This document shows positions 1-13,300 of a DNA stretch of 64,000 bases, piece after piece. Where the stretch lies: contig CP053163.1 of NCBI GenBank assembly GCA_014607495.2, positions 2,336,716 through 2,400,715 of the forward strand, read 5' to 3'. Numbering within the stretch: the stretch's first letter is position 1; the number at the start of each line of letters is the position of its first letter. This DNA is from Carposina sasakii. Its lineage: Eukaryota; Arthropoda; Insecta; Lepidoptera; Carposinidae. A model generated the notes under the pieces. That model saw nothing but the letters and a program-made list of their open reading frames with translations. It searched no databases and was not told the DNA's origin. Both the position numbers and the translations under genes were made by a program.

Positions 1-47
1 AAGGACAGGTAGGACTAATTTTACGTTTAGATTTAAGTGTGACTGCC
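1..47. mobile_element. MITE family A, truncated by window edge
   Basis: Right half of the element seen in full at 24769-24884 and 59217-59342; ends TTTAAGTGTGAC. Confidence 0.6.
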
Positions 48-576
48 GGAATCCACCATATTGTAACTTAGATATTATATAAAACTGGTACACTATCATA
101 ATTATAATTTTAGCAAGTTGAATATTATTTTAATTACATTGTAGGTAATTAGGGATAAATAATGAAGATAACCATATTCTTGATCTATGTGAGTTGCCAA
201 TATTAGGTAGTTAATAATAATTTCTGTAGATGCACTTACTAATACAAAGGGACTCGATACATATTGGCAGTTTCCCATTGTTCAGCTTTTCCTCTTATAA
301 GTTCATAACAAAACTTTCCATCACACATTGATCAAGAATACGCGATTATAATATTTCTCATATATCAAACTATGATATCAATAGTTTGTTTTTTCAAAGG
401 ATACCACTGACCTTACAACACAAGTACAATGGGCTGCAGACGCGGCTCGTGTTATTTTTTGATGGAGGTTCACATTTTTTTAAATATGAGCGCATGCAAA
501 TTATAGTTTGGATACGCCGCGTGTTCACTCCCTTACTGGATGAAACTATCCAAATTCACTTTTATTAAAATTCAGC

Positions 577-731
577 TCTAGTAGCATGACCTGCGAAACA
601 CGATATGATAAATCGATTTATCGACATTTAGCCTGTCAAAATACGAAAAATATAGCCACCATGTTAAATTTTGTATAGACGATACGATATCATACGTTAC
701 GATATCCACGATGCGTGGTCATGCTAGGAGG
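577..731. mobile_element. CGATA-rich inverted-repeat element, short copy
   Basis: Bounded by TAGCATGACC and GGTCATGCTA and packed with CGATA/TATCG words. Same family as 19688-20466. Confidence 0.6.
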
Positions 732-1548
732 GCTGATGACCTAATGAAACACATTAAAGACAACCATATCGCGTTCTAACTCGGACTAAGCGGCCGCAAA
801 CGCACACTACGAATTAATATGAGCGGCGCTCCAGATTAGGCTAATTTTTTATCTATTATCAGAAATCTTCTGTTTCACGCCCCGGCCTATGTGGTATGTC
901 TCTTTCGCACTCATTGAATATAGTACTAGAAATCGTACCAAATTTAGTTTCATTGGAGCGCGATCGCTAACGTTCCACTCGATACATAATATTATACAAA
1001 TATTTAGGCAATCATAACCGCTTATAGTGCCACATTGGTGACCATAAAGCCCCAAAACGCCAACTTAAGCTTGACAGACCGGCCATGGGGCGTAACAATT
1101 ATAGAAAGTGACATATGAAAAAATGACAATCGACAAACAAGTGTGTATGCTTTAATGTCGAATACGTAGTCGGTAGGTACTTGTATTAGTGAAGGTCAGT
1201 GGCGTAAAGTGAAATGCTGTTTACAACAAGTGCAATAAAATATGAAAGAACTACCTACATACCTCAGTAGATAGTAGGGTACATAAAATTGTTAGTACCT
1301 AACCATTTATAAATATTAACAGTTCAATTCGTTTTGTTTCAATAAGTACCTATACAATGCAATTCCAATAACAAAATCTTTGACACGGTTCGTTAACAGT
1401 GTCACATGGACTGTGCCGTCGTCGCCTAGAGGCTTAGACAATCAATTTTACGAGCGACAGCGAAGTTCGCAAAGGTATCGAACCATTTCCACCAATAGGA
1501 AGACTTCATTTAGTGCGTTCGTTAAATGACGTGATAAGGTCTAACCGC

Positions 1549-1914
1549 CAGGGCCGGATTTAGAGGTCCGGAGGCTTCGGGGCAACAAAGGAGCGGAGGC
1601 CCCCTTGCCCCAAACTATCTTCTAAATAAAATGAACAATTTTTTTCAGTCGAGTTTTTTTAAATAAATTGTGAAACCAAGTAGTTCTTCTGATTGCAGTG
1701 ACTAAATATAGATCAATGATTTCTGTTAATATTTAGGGTAATATACTTAATAAAATAATCATGTATGTATGTACAAAGTACTGTCGGTAAAGGTAAAAGA
1801 GCCAAAGAAAAAATATTAAAGAAAAAGACGTTTACTAGTTGGAATTTATAAAAAAAATCTCCGAAATCTCTATTGCCCCCCTTTTGTGGAGTCCCTCCCC
1901 TAGATCTGGCCCTG
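1549..1914. mobile_element. hAT-type MITE with 8-bp target duplication
   Basis: Starts CAGGGCCGGATTTAG and ends CTAGATCTGGCCCTG. Flanked by CTAACCGC (1541-1548) and CCAACCGC (1915-1922), an 8-bp target-site duplication with one mismatch. Both features fit the hAT superfamily. No transposase is present. Confidence 0.8.
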
Positions 1915-2522
1915 CCAACCGCCTTTGTTGAATAACGCCCGACAACTTTATGCACTTGTCTGTCGATTGTCTAAGCCCTGAACATTTTTACCCAATGAAA
2001 TATCTTGTTCTTCTGTTTGGTCGGATGTTTCTAAGCGAACGAATGCATAGCCATAATCTAGACTCTGCCTAACATATCTGTGCACAACCACAGACAAAAT
2101 CAATTAGGTATACTCAACAGGTTTTCAGACATGTAAAATTAAACTTAGAAACTTGAATAATTGCTAGTAAAGGGTTCCAAAATGCTAACAGTCTACAGTT
2201 ATAATACTCTGAAATTTCACGTGTACAAAATTTTGTTTATATGAGCCTAAAATTGCGACAGTATCACTTCTCTTTACGAATTTTTGTGTGGTACTTACTT
2301 AGTGCGTAATTTAGTAACCTAGGTCATGTATTTGGAGTAAGTCAGTCTAACATCGTAATCCTATCATAAGCTAAACACAATACGGCGACACTTCACTAGA
2401 CCTACAAAGCTATTGCTATATTGTTACAACTTCGATGCGTTATATGTCACGGCTTTTTGAAACTTTTTAGAACGGTATAGTAATTTCAATATTTAAAAGT
2501 AAAAAACAAGCACAGATTACTT
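1915..2522. other. Intergenic, nothing recognised
   Basis: AT-rich. No coding pattern or clear repeat seen apart from the target duplication at its left edge. Confidence 0.5.
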
Positions 2523-3029
2523 ATTTTTCCACTGGTCAGATAGCCTACCTGAACGATTAAGTTGATGATGTCTCTATCCTGATCAAGTTTATAGAAAGAC
2601 AGCATCGAATTTATCCTTGATATACAGGGTGTTTTTTCGTCGCTACCATTAACGAAGGGTACGTACTCTATACATCAAATAAAGTCAGTTTATGCCAAAA
2701 AAATGCTGGGAAACGATGTAAATTTTTTTGATAATTTTTTTTAAATTACTAGAGCGGGCGAAATTTGTAGTGTTTATGCTAGTCTTTTCATAGACAGATA
2801 TTAATTATTTCTCGTGAAAAAATCTTGCTACACGCGTCAATGTGCATTTATGCAGAAAAACGCAGTCTATTTACTTAACTTTGGACCGTAATATTTTGGA
2901 AACCAGACACTTCCCAGGTATGCTTCCATGGAGAAAAATGATCGTGATGATGAGGAGATTCCGTAGTTTTCGGGAACGTTGATGACTAAAAATCACCTGT
3001 ATGCTATCTGCCTGAAAATCAGACCTTAA
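2523..3029. mobile_element. MITE family B split by a family C element
   Basis: The left part of family B (2523-2622) and the right part (3002-3029) flank a family C element at 2624-3001. Family B is otherwise a unit of about 130-150 bp with GGTCAGATAG-like ends and a central GTCTCTATCTTGATCAAG. Confidence 0.75.
2624..3001. mobile_element. MITE family C (TACAGGGTG ends)
   Basis: Begins TACAGGGTGTTTTTTCG and ends AAAAATCACCTGTA. Related copies occur at 10704-10820, 29955-30274, 52825-53164 and in part at 63875-63955. Confidence 0.8.
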
Positions 3030-4574
3030 TTTTATTTCAATCTATTTTGTGCCAACTGTCTGCTAATTAGATCTCGAACTCTAGTATAACAAAGATAGCT
3101 TTATAAATGAGGTTTTTCAATTATAATTATTATATTCAGTGGTTTTCATAAGTCTGTACCGTTCTTAATATTATACGACCTTTTTCAGACCCCTAACACA
3201 TCCTTTCATTGGAATATTAAGAAAAAGCTTTTTGTAACCGTCTGTATCGAGAATAACAATATCTTATTGAGTATTAACAAAAAAAAATACTATAAATTAA
3301 TCAGACTAATGCCCAAAATTAAATTAACGATCAAGACCAAACAGTGCTTTTATAAAATAAGTACATAATCAATGGCACTATTTGATAAATATTAAAACAC
3401 GACAAAAAATGAACTATGTATTTAAATGCCTCGCTGTATGCAGAGATAACTATTATTAAGAAAATAAATGCAAATAGTAATTGATATATTTAAAAAGAAA
3501 TAAACTTGAGGCAATAAATGAAAAATAAATCTATCACATAGATTAATGTAGATAACTATAGTAATTATTATTTTAATCATAGTGCACTGCGATAATTTTA
3601 TAAGTGCGATAATAATAAATTACGACTCGCAGCATTCTGGCCTTCTAATCACTTCTTATTTAGATAACTTTAATAAAAATCGTATCTGGTGAAATTCTCG
3701 TTTCTCTTCTGCCTAGAACACTACAAATCTTCGAGAAACATTATTTTAAAACACCAATCAACACCATCCTACATCAAACATTCTATCACATACATTTATT
3801 TTTCCTAAGTTTTTTTGGTGTCTTTTCAAAATTGATGGCCAAACGTTCCTAATGCTATATTACGCCTACATCTTAACTTTTACTGAATATAATGCGAGTT
3901 TTAAATGCAATATAAGAACTGGCTTTACTCGTGAATTAAATAAAATGTTTCAATTTTAAATTTAAACTCAGCCGAAATAAAGTCATGAACAAATCCAACA
4001 TGTTTGTAAATTATTTTCATAATGTCCTAATAATACACCTTTCAATTGTATAACACAATAATGTATCCCATAAAACGTACTAGCCCTGCGTTTCTTTTAT
4101 TTAGCATGGCAACACTACAGCATTTTGCTGAGTGTTGCCAGTAATCCGATTTGTTTTCTTCTATTTTCTACATCAAAATCTCAGAAAAATGTGACCTTAT
4201 AATTAAGCTTATATATCCTGTAATCAGTGTGCTCTGTAACATTCGTAAATACTTTAAAAATCCGTTACAGATTGTACATTCATCGTTTAATATGTACTTA
4301 AATCTAACAACAGAGCAATTCTATAATCATAAAGTAAAATATATAAGAAAGAATATATCATATATCCAAGAAATGCCTGATTTTGCCTACATATGACATA
4401 TTTTTTACTACACTTGTAGGTAACATGTTATTATGGATACAAAAACATAAAACATTTCTAAAGGAATAGCTAAGTTATACCAATGTATATTAATAACAGT
4501 AAATACTGTAGCAGATTTAACATAGTCTAAGAATAAATATGACTTACATTAGAGAGCTTTTCCTAATTAAATTT
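3030..4574. other. Intergenic, nothing recognised
   Basis: AT-rich non-coding DNA. Only a short chance reading frame at 4151-4396 with no domain or codon pattern. Confidence 0.5.
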
Positions 4575-4714
4575 TACAGGCCAATTTTTCCTATGGTCAG
4601 CGTTTCTGAAGGATAAAGTTAATGTTGTATCTATTTTGATCAAGTTTTAGAGTAAGACAGCATTAAATTTATCCTTAAGATAGACTATCAGACCATTGGA
4701 AAAATCGGCCCTAA
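4575..4714. mobile_element. MITE family B copy
   Basis: Central GTATCTATTTTGATCAAG and right end ACCATTGGAAAAATCGGCCC. The left end is an imperfect inverted copy. Confidence 0.7.
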
Positions 4715-6569
4715 ATTCAATTGTTAATAAAACTATAAGTCTCATTTGCACCATGAGCCTCAATCTTGGACGATTTGTTATCCTTTCTTGAACAACCTCT
4801 TGGTGCCCTAGCGCCTCTGGCGGCAAACTCACTCAAAATTGACAACTTAGTAATAGGTTGGATATAGGGGAGGAGCCTGCTTTTATACAGTGTCACTGCA
4901 AAACCTCAGTGAATGCATGTTCATAGCAAAGCTGGGTTTAATATTTATTTTTGTATGAAAGTAAAATGTGACAAATTATCAAAACTCGTAGAACAACTAG
5001 TCTCGCGAGGTTATTGATGTTTTAAAATTAACCCTGTATAGGTATAGATGGCGTTGCAGATTCAACTATAGAAAATGTTAAAACTAGATTAAACGTCCCA
5101 CAACGTTTGACCTGACATTGAAAAAACTTGATAACTCAATCGCAGCGGCCATTTTCTGATATACTCATGACCTGACCTTGAAAAAACATAACCATTAAAT
5201 AGAGAAACCAAAGCGCATACACGACGTTCTCCAAAAGACAGTATGTGATACCCTCAATTCAGGTAAGTTTGCCTTATTATAAGAACCTCTACTCCTATGC
5301 ATTTAAGTCGCGTTTGTGTTTACTAAATATGACGTACCATACCTGCCCCGTCCGTATCCCGTATGTAGACACCTTTAAGTAAAGATAACAAAGATTCACA
5401 GGTTAAAGCAGTTGGTGCAGATAAGCCTAAAGATCATTTGGCACGAGCAATCCCATGACAAAGAAAGAAATTTCGCATTATTTAGAGTAACTATGTAAAT
5501 CTAACTTAAACTACAAAAGGAATTCTAATGCATTGCAAAACGTGTAAGACAAAATATAGATACGTACGTAAGGTCAAAATATTCACTTAAAATACTATAT
5601 CTTCCACTCTTCAATTCAGTATGAGCAGGACGACAATACATCATAATAAACAAGAAGACTGATTTAGATATTTATGAATAAGGGTGAGAATCCTGCGTCC
5701 CAAAGCGGAAGGGAAAGATCCTATACTATAGGACTTATAGATTGGGATGGTAAGGCAGACAGAAAATGATTTCTAAATCGACTAGATTAAGACAAAATTA
5801 ATTCAATCTTAGCACTGACTATTGGTAATTGACGAACTCCATTTTCAAATGAATTTGTTTTTTTTTTGCTGAACTCAATTGTAACATGTGCTTAATTGAA
5901 ATTATTGAAAAATTAAAATTAAAAGATTCCTGACTGGTCGAACAAAATACTTGAGCTTCACGCCACCTATAACCCTATAACATCGTACTATTGTGGCGCC
6001 ATCTACATTCACTAATTTGACAAATCTGTGTGTACACAAACGATTATTGAAAATTCAAATTATTCGAACGTTGTATTCGTCAATTTAATTGCACAGACAA
6101 TGCTATATTACGGAACCCACCGTCCTTTCACTTTATATGATAGAAGCTAACGTCAACTACGCGCATACTAAGGCAAAACTTAGCGTTTAAATTCACTTAA
6201 AACTACACAAGAACTTTATTTATGTAACTGGTCAAGTCCTTGTAACCATATTTTAATTAGCTTAACTAATTTGTGATGATAATGACTGGAATAGGCAACA
6301 GGTGAAAAGCATTTAAAGATCTCATAAGTACCCTTTCCTCGTACCTATGACAATAGCAAAGATATATAAATAAATGGCCTGTTTAAGCGAATTCAAACGC
6401 TAACCAATTCGCTATACAGTTAAATATGGTCTTACTTCAGCAGGACGTAACTAAATACTACATTCACTCAGCGTCGGCTGTTATTCTGAAACAAAAGAAT
6501 TACTCAGATAAAAGATGACTCGAAACGTTTACTTACAATTTATTACAACAGCAGGATAGAAAATTATAG
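4715..6569. other. Intergenic, nothing recognised
   Basis: AT-rich. No gene, RNA or clear repeat could be supported here. Confidence 0.5.
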
Positions 6570-6670
6570 AAATAATAAATGACTCGGAAAGAAACATCAA
6601 TGTTTGCACCTACCGGGATTCGAACCCAGGACATGGCAACGCTCCGTTTGCTCCATACTGAAATGGCATA
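6570..6670 (-). mobile_element. tRNA-headed SINE fragment, family S
   Basis: Minus-strand remnant with the B-box-like CCTGGGTTCGAATCCCGG and the linker GTGCAAACATTGAT seen in the fuller copies at 8350 and 60882. Confidence 0.65.
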
Positions 6671-6928
6671 AACATTGACGTCTCAACGGACTCAAATTAT
6701 GGAAAAAATGCAATCTTATTTTATAAACGTAATATAACATTTTTGTGTATAGTTGTTTGAAAAATTATTTATTAATAGGTACAGATATTAATAATATATT
6801 TATTAAATCAATGAGATAATTCAAAATACGGGTAAAATTGAATGTTTTACTTTTTTATGGTTGTAAAATTTTTTCTTTATAATTTGTTACGGCCAAGTTA
6901 CGTAATCAGTCTACCATACTTTATTCTA

Positions 6929-7120
6929 TAAAATTATTAATAAAGAAATTGAAAAAATTCCTCACCCGGATGGGAATCGAACCCACGACCTCTGCATTCC
7001 GCGTGCCAGCGCTCTCACCACTGAGCCACCGAGTCAATTACTCGGATGACGAATTTCACTATCTCTTTTCTAAATTTACTATACTTTATTCTTCAAATTG
7101 GCTATCTGACATTTGGATAA
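6929..7120 (-). mobile_element. tRNA-headed SINE, family T
   Basis: The tRNA-like head reads GGGTTCGATTCCCATCCGGG on the minus strand; the tail is TTTCTTTATTAATAA. Same family as 58795-58955, 23674-23785 and 25783-25880. It lies just beyond the RasGAP stop and may be part of its 3' UTR. Confidence 0.7.
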
Positions 7121-7190
7121 ATCGGCCTTAAAATGCATGTAGAGGAAGGTATTTTCATCACAATCAATCAATCAATCACTTACCTGCGTC

Positions 7191-7342
7191 CTATCTGATC
7201 ATCTCGAGATACTTGTGCTTGTGCTTGGTCAGCATCTCGGTGACGGTGACCAGCTTGCGGATCGGCGGCTGTGATTTAGCGAGGGTCTGTAATGCCGCCA
7301 GGTGCGACACGCAGATGTGGTGGATTGTGGCCAGCTCTTTTG
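7191..7342 (-). CDS. vap: RasGAP exon 20 (C-terminus and stop)
   Basis: Residues 881-930. It reads KELATIHHICVSHLAALQTL, a C-terminal helical tail matching RASA1 (DLAALHEICVAH). Stop TAG at 7193-7191. Seven bases after the stop is a consensus donor, CAG/GTAAGT, which may start an intron in the 3' UTR. Confidence 0.93.
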
Positions 7343-10300
7343 CTAAAAAACACATATTATATTAGTATTTAATTTGTGCCCATACAGCCATTACTTTTAA
7401 TAGAATGTTTTCTGAATTTATGATCTTTCAATTTATTTATTTGCACAAAATATGAGTATATTATAGTGTTACAAGTTGTTTAGCTTAACGTTTCGTCATA
7501 CATATTTTTGTAGCGGAGCCATCTATCGGATGCAGGAGAGAACCACAATCGAATGCGAAATCCTAGAACGCGATATCGAAGTTTCTCACAATGATTGGAA
7601 TACATACATGGGCCAAACAACGACTAGTGGCCCGGTGGGACCGGAAGCGCTTCCCTTTTCACCACCCCCACATTTTGTTATGAGAGACATGCAAATACTT
7701 ATTATGGATGATAAAACATTTCTGCATGCTTGGTATTATTTTATCACTGCGGTTATATGTATTTAGAGTTATTTAAAATTATGACGTTTATTCTTAAAAA
7801 AATCCTCAACCCAGTGGCGCCAACTAGTGAGTGCAAAAAAGGTAGTTCATTCCCATTCAAGGATCATCCATCAATAACCAATGTATGACGGGTATTGTAG
7901 CAAGAATATAGCAAAAAAATTAGTTAAGGGTCATTGTACGAAATTGTTCGTAATGCACGTCCGTACTTTAGCATTTCATCTTAGCAGTATGTTAATATCT
8001 AAAATTATCTTGAGACGTACCAATATCCACATTGTTATTATTTTGCGTGTCGTTCCCCGGGTCAGGTGCGTTACTCAGTTGGTCTAGGAAGACTACCATA
8101 CGCTCCTTATTCTTCAAGATGAATGGGTTCACTACTTCCATGTACGGCTCCTGGGAAATTAACATTTTTTTTATGGTTTCGGTGGGAAAAGGTAGGAAAA
8201 AAGAGCGTAATTTTTTAGGTTAATTAGGTTTATTTATGACGCGATTCTAGTGCCTGCTTACCCCTCTGGAAAAGAGGCGAGATTTTATGTAGGAAAGAGT
8301 AACAAAAACACACACACATATATCCATCCTCATAAACCGTCGCATTTGACGACCGATTGGCCTAGTAGGTAGTGACCCTGCCTGCGACGCCATAGGTCCT
8401 GGGTTCGAATCCCGGTAGGTGCAAACATTGATATGATGAATATCGATGTTTGTTTCCGAGTCATGTATGTTTCTATACTTATCTATGTATTTATATACCG
8501 TTGCTTAGTACCCACGACACAAGACCTTAGGGATATCTTAATGTGGGACTAGGTTAATGTGTTGTGTAGTGTGTGAATATTTATATTTATTTATTTATAA
8601 TAATTAGTAGGATAGGGTAGGAAGTGGGATGTATTGTAGTGCATGTACAGTTTGGTATGCTGAATTCGAGTTGGATCACGATCTATATGAGCGCATACCA
8701 ATGCCTGATGGGTTACCTTGGCGCCGAACTCCACCAGGTTGGCCAGGTTCTGCAGACACTTGGCCACCATGAGCAGCGAGCGCTGCGCGTGCGGCGGCGG
8801 AGGGGAGCCGGTCAGACCCCACGCGCGCGGCGACACCAGCGCCGGGCAGATGAGGCGCAGGAAGATGAAGCCTGCGCGGACAGGTGCAACGTGTTACGTT
8901 CATACACTTCTATGTCTAATCTGTTACTACCCACTAATTATGTTAGCCGGTAGAGAATGCCATCCCTTGTACAGAATTTTTTGTAGTACATTAAGGAATT
9001 TTATCTATCTATCTAGGCCTAATTTCAGAATTTACATCATTTGTATGCAGTGACAAAGATAAAGTCTTATATTATCATTATCATTTTTAGTCCACTCTGC
9101 TGAAGATAGACCTCCCCCAACAAGTCTTACACATAGGTGACCAGGAAGTCAATTGCGCAAATGTTGAACGTAGGTATTTACCAAAGCTAAACCACAACCA
9201 AAAACGTTACGTTATGCACATTTCGTATCGCGCTAAATTTTGACAACTTCAAAACCACACAAAACAGTCAAAAGTCAAACGTTGGAAACGTCTGAAACGT
9301 TGTCAAATGGAACCAAAACAAAACCTAAAACGATCCGTTAACGTTGTCATTTTGCACCATTGCCCTCCTGTATTCATTTTCTCTGACGATAAAAGGCAGT
9401 TCAACTATCCGAACTTTACCGACGAGACCGTCATCGATCCAAACTTACTCAACACGACCCTCATTGACACGAACTTACCCGACAAGACCCTCATCGACCC
9501 TAACTTACCCGACACGACTCTCATCGACACGAACTTACCCGACACGACCCTCATCGACCCTAACTTACCCATCACGACCGTCAGCGACACGAACTTACAC
9601 GACACGACCCTCATTGACACGAACTTACCCGACACGACCCTAACATATTCGACTCGACCATCATCGACACGTACTTATCCGTCACGACCCTCATCTACCC
9701 GAACTTACCCGACACGACCCTCATCGACACGAACTTACCCGACACGACCCTCATCGACACGAACTTACCCGACACGACCCTCGTGCGCACGAAGCGCTCG
9801 TTTGGCCACTTGGCGACGGCGGCACGTTGTAGACAGCCGCACAGGTAACGCACGGGCCGCGGGCACGCCTCGGGGGACGTGAAGATTGAGAGCGTTATCT
9901 GAAATCATACGCACATCGGAATGAGATTACGAGCGGCTTGAAGGCCTGAGGGTTGAGATAAATACATGTATTAGATTAAAAAGGTTTTGTACAGTACTGA
10001 GCGATAAATTTTGGAAAGTGTTCAGAAGAACCTCCTCGGTAGTGGACATATACGTCGCGTCACCGTGACGTCTTGATTTTAGTCTTACTCCCGAATCTTG
10101 TCGATGTACCGCGTATTTTATTTAGTTTCTAGATTATACTGTTCATATCTAAGTACAGTCTGTTAATTTGCCCTTCGATCCCGCTATAAGTCCCGCGGGG
10201 CCTAAACAGAAAGAGATAACCACATAAAAATGCATATAAAATTAGAATTTTCTATTACTATTTGTAACCTAACCTAACTTCACCTGCCCGTGGTGCACTG

Positions 10301-13300
10301 TGCTGTTTAACGGACGAGGCTCTGACGCTGAATAGCTATAAGCTATACCTATTTGGAATAGCACGGAAACATTTCCTGTTGAGATTCGTTACCGGTTGCT
10401 AGATTGTTGTATTTGTGGCCAAAAAGCGGCAGTAAGCTCACCCGTTACCACGTAGGACTTAAAAGGCCAACTGATGAAAAGGTATAATGGTCTCTTTAGA
10501 GGATAATGGGCGTGAGTGTATGAAATTACCTGGTCCAATATCATAAGTAGGAACTCGGCGTTATTGCACGCGTCGTCGGGCGAGTCCATCTTGGTGGGGT
10601 TCAGTTCCGCGGACTGTTTGGCATCGATCAACTTCTGTACTGTCTCCGATATGGCCGCCTGCAATATATTTTGGTACATTAATTACGTAACAAACAAACT
10701 ATATACAGGGTGTTTTTTCGTTGCCACCCTTAACTAAGGGTACGTACTTTACACATCAAATAAAGTTAGTTTATGCCAAAAAAATGCTTGGAAATGATTT
10801 AAATTTAAAAAAATCACTTACAGGAAAGGCTAGAGTGGATACCACGTATCTGCAAGCGCAGCGCGGGAAGGCCACCCGCGAGATAGACGGACGACCTAGC
10901 CAAGGTCGCAGGCGTCGGTTGGACGCAGGCTGCTTCCGACCGGTCGGAATGGAGGTTGCTGGGGAAGGTTCAGCAGTGGACTTCTCATGGCTGAGAATGA
11001 TGAAGATATAAACTCGCTGCCAGTCACCTGCAGGAAGGGCTTGCAGTGGCGCTGCATGAACAGGTCCACGACGGCGGTGGCGAGCGACGCCCCCCGGAAC
11101 AGAGCGCGTGCGTCAGGCTCGCGCGACAACTCCGCGCCGGCTAACTCCCGCGCCACCTCCGCGCCGCGTCCGCATTCCGAGAACGCGTGCAATACCGCTG
11201 CGGATGCCGATTGATGTACAGTTTAGAGAACGCAGACAGAGAACTATCGAGTTCTGCGTTCTTTGGAATGTACCCAGTCTACAACGCACACAGCGGGTAG
11301 TCAGCGGAGCAAGCACGAACCTCTCGATAATCCCGGACTATTAGCCCGTAACGCTGTCGTCCAACTGTAATGCCTTATAGATTTTGCTTGCGAGTGGCTA
11401 GCGTTACGACGCGTAAAAAGTTTCATCCTTAGCCCACTGGTTATTGTCTGGGGCGGTTGATGTACTGTTTATTGTATGTGGCGATTGATGTACTGCTTAG
11501 AATGTGGCGTGTTTATTGTAACATTTTTATACTTAGTACCCACGACACCAGACTTAAGGGATCTTAATGTGGGACCGAGTTAATGTGTTGTGAAGTATGT
11601 AAATATTTATTTATACAAAGTCAAACCGTATATTGATTACATAAGATTTAAAATTAAATCTTAGGCATGTAAACAGTTATTACGTTTATATTAATCAGTT
11701 TACAACAAAATCTGTAACAAATCACCAAAAATAAACAAAACACTCACAAGTAGCTAGCGGCTGTCGATCCGTCCTGCATAGATCCGCTAAGGCGCGGACC
11801 GCGGGGATTCCCGGCTCTAGCAGCAGTTGTCGAAGCGGGTTGTACTCCTCGCGGGGCATTACCAACTCTTGCATGTACCTGAGATACATTTTATTACTTT
11901 GGAGACCCTCTGCCCCATCTAGAGGACACCGGAACTAAATCAGGTAAAATTCAAAACTTATAGAGGAAGAGGTAGACCTAAGAAGTGTTGGATGGACTGC
12001 GTAAGAGAGGAATTGCGTGTTCAGTGAGTAACGAGATGACGGATTATATGGACGATTGGAAGAAGAGTACATATTGCGCCGCTCCCAAGTGACCCATACC
12101 ACAGATTTTTGAAGTCGTTGCTCTTCCTGCCCTTTGCACTGCATGTAATTCGTACATAGCTACTAGGTACTCTGAAATCACTTTTCACCAGCACCCATGA
12201 CACCATGTAGATTATCTACCTATCTAAGGATGTTACCAGACCAATCGATCGATCATTGATCGACAGCATCGATCAACGTCGACCGACTCGTAGCTTTAAT
12301 TGATGGCCCTAATCGAATACCGTTCGATTAACCAATCGATCGATTGCCGGTCGATCGCATCGGTCTACGTTGATCGATTGGTCTGACTGCTTAGATTCCC
12401 CTAATTACCTGATCCTTAGCCTCAAAGACCCCCACTCCCCGATGGGCGTCATCCCCGCCAGTGGGTACCATTCCTCCACTTCCTCCCCATTGGCCAGGCT
12501 GGATAGTTCTATCGTAAGTTCTGCCACCTGCAATTTAGATACATACATATAATTGAACACCTAATCCCCATAGGTTGTGCAAATTACATGATGTTTAGGA
12601 CATAAGTTGTATGCTGGTCGTTTTAAATATTTTGGCACTCATCCATGGACCTTATAATAAAAATAAACCTTGGAAAGCACGTAAAACCGTTGGTCCTGCG
12701 CCTGATCTCTCTCCGGTCGTGTCGGCTTTCCGTTCCATCGGACTATGAGTAACGGAATAGAGAGTGCATCTGTGTTTGCGCACACACTTGTGCACTATAA
12801 TATCTCCTGCGTACCTGGCCAATCTGCGTAGAGATTGGTCGCCTTGGCCGAAATACGGTCGGAGATCATCATCAATAAAATAAACCACTTTCTTAACATA
12901 TTGTTAAATTCACAAATAGGATTTTAAAAATGAAATTGTATTAGGCGTTACAATTCGGAAGTTCAAACATTCACTATGGGAGCGCCCACCACCGGGCCCT
13001 ACACCCTCCACTGACCCTCGGATCTGATAACTCATAACTGCGAAAACAGGCACTTGCACTAACTAGTAAACCACAAATTATTATGAAACTCTAAAACCCA
13101 ACCAATTTCATAATAATTAGTGGTTTACTAATTTACTAATTTCTATAATCCTGAGGATGCCACGGTTGTTGGCGAAACATATGTAGATTATTTATCTAGT
13201 TTTTGATTTCGGAATAGTGCAATGTATCGTCTTGCATGCTAGGTGCTCGGGTCTGGTTTCTCGTGGCGATTGTAGTTAGTGCAAGTGTCTGTTTTCGCAG

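Noticed and set aside
8350..8430. Functional tRNA gene
   Set aside because: A- and B-box-like motifs are present but the cloverleaf stems do not close, and the same body and tail follow at 60882, so it is a SINE head. The same applies to 6570, 6929, 23674, 25783, 58795 and 60882.
8676..8903. Alternative minus frame and plus frames over RasGAP exon 18
   Set aside because: Shadows of a GC-rich exon; only the FLRLICPA frame matches the family and its splice phases.
9307..9882. Plus-strand 191-codon frame with a Thr/Asp/Asn repeat
   Set aside because: It is the antisense of the 30-bp minisatellite and of RasGAP exon 17.
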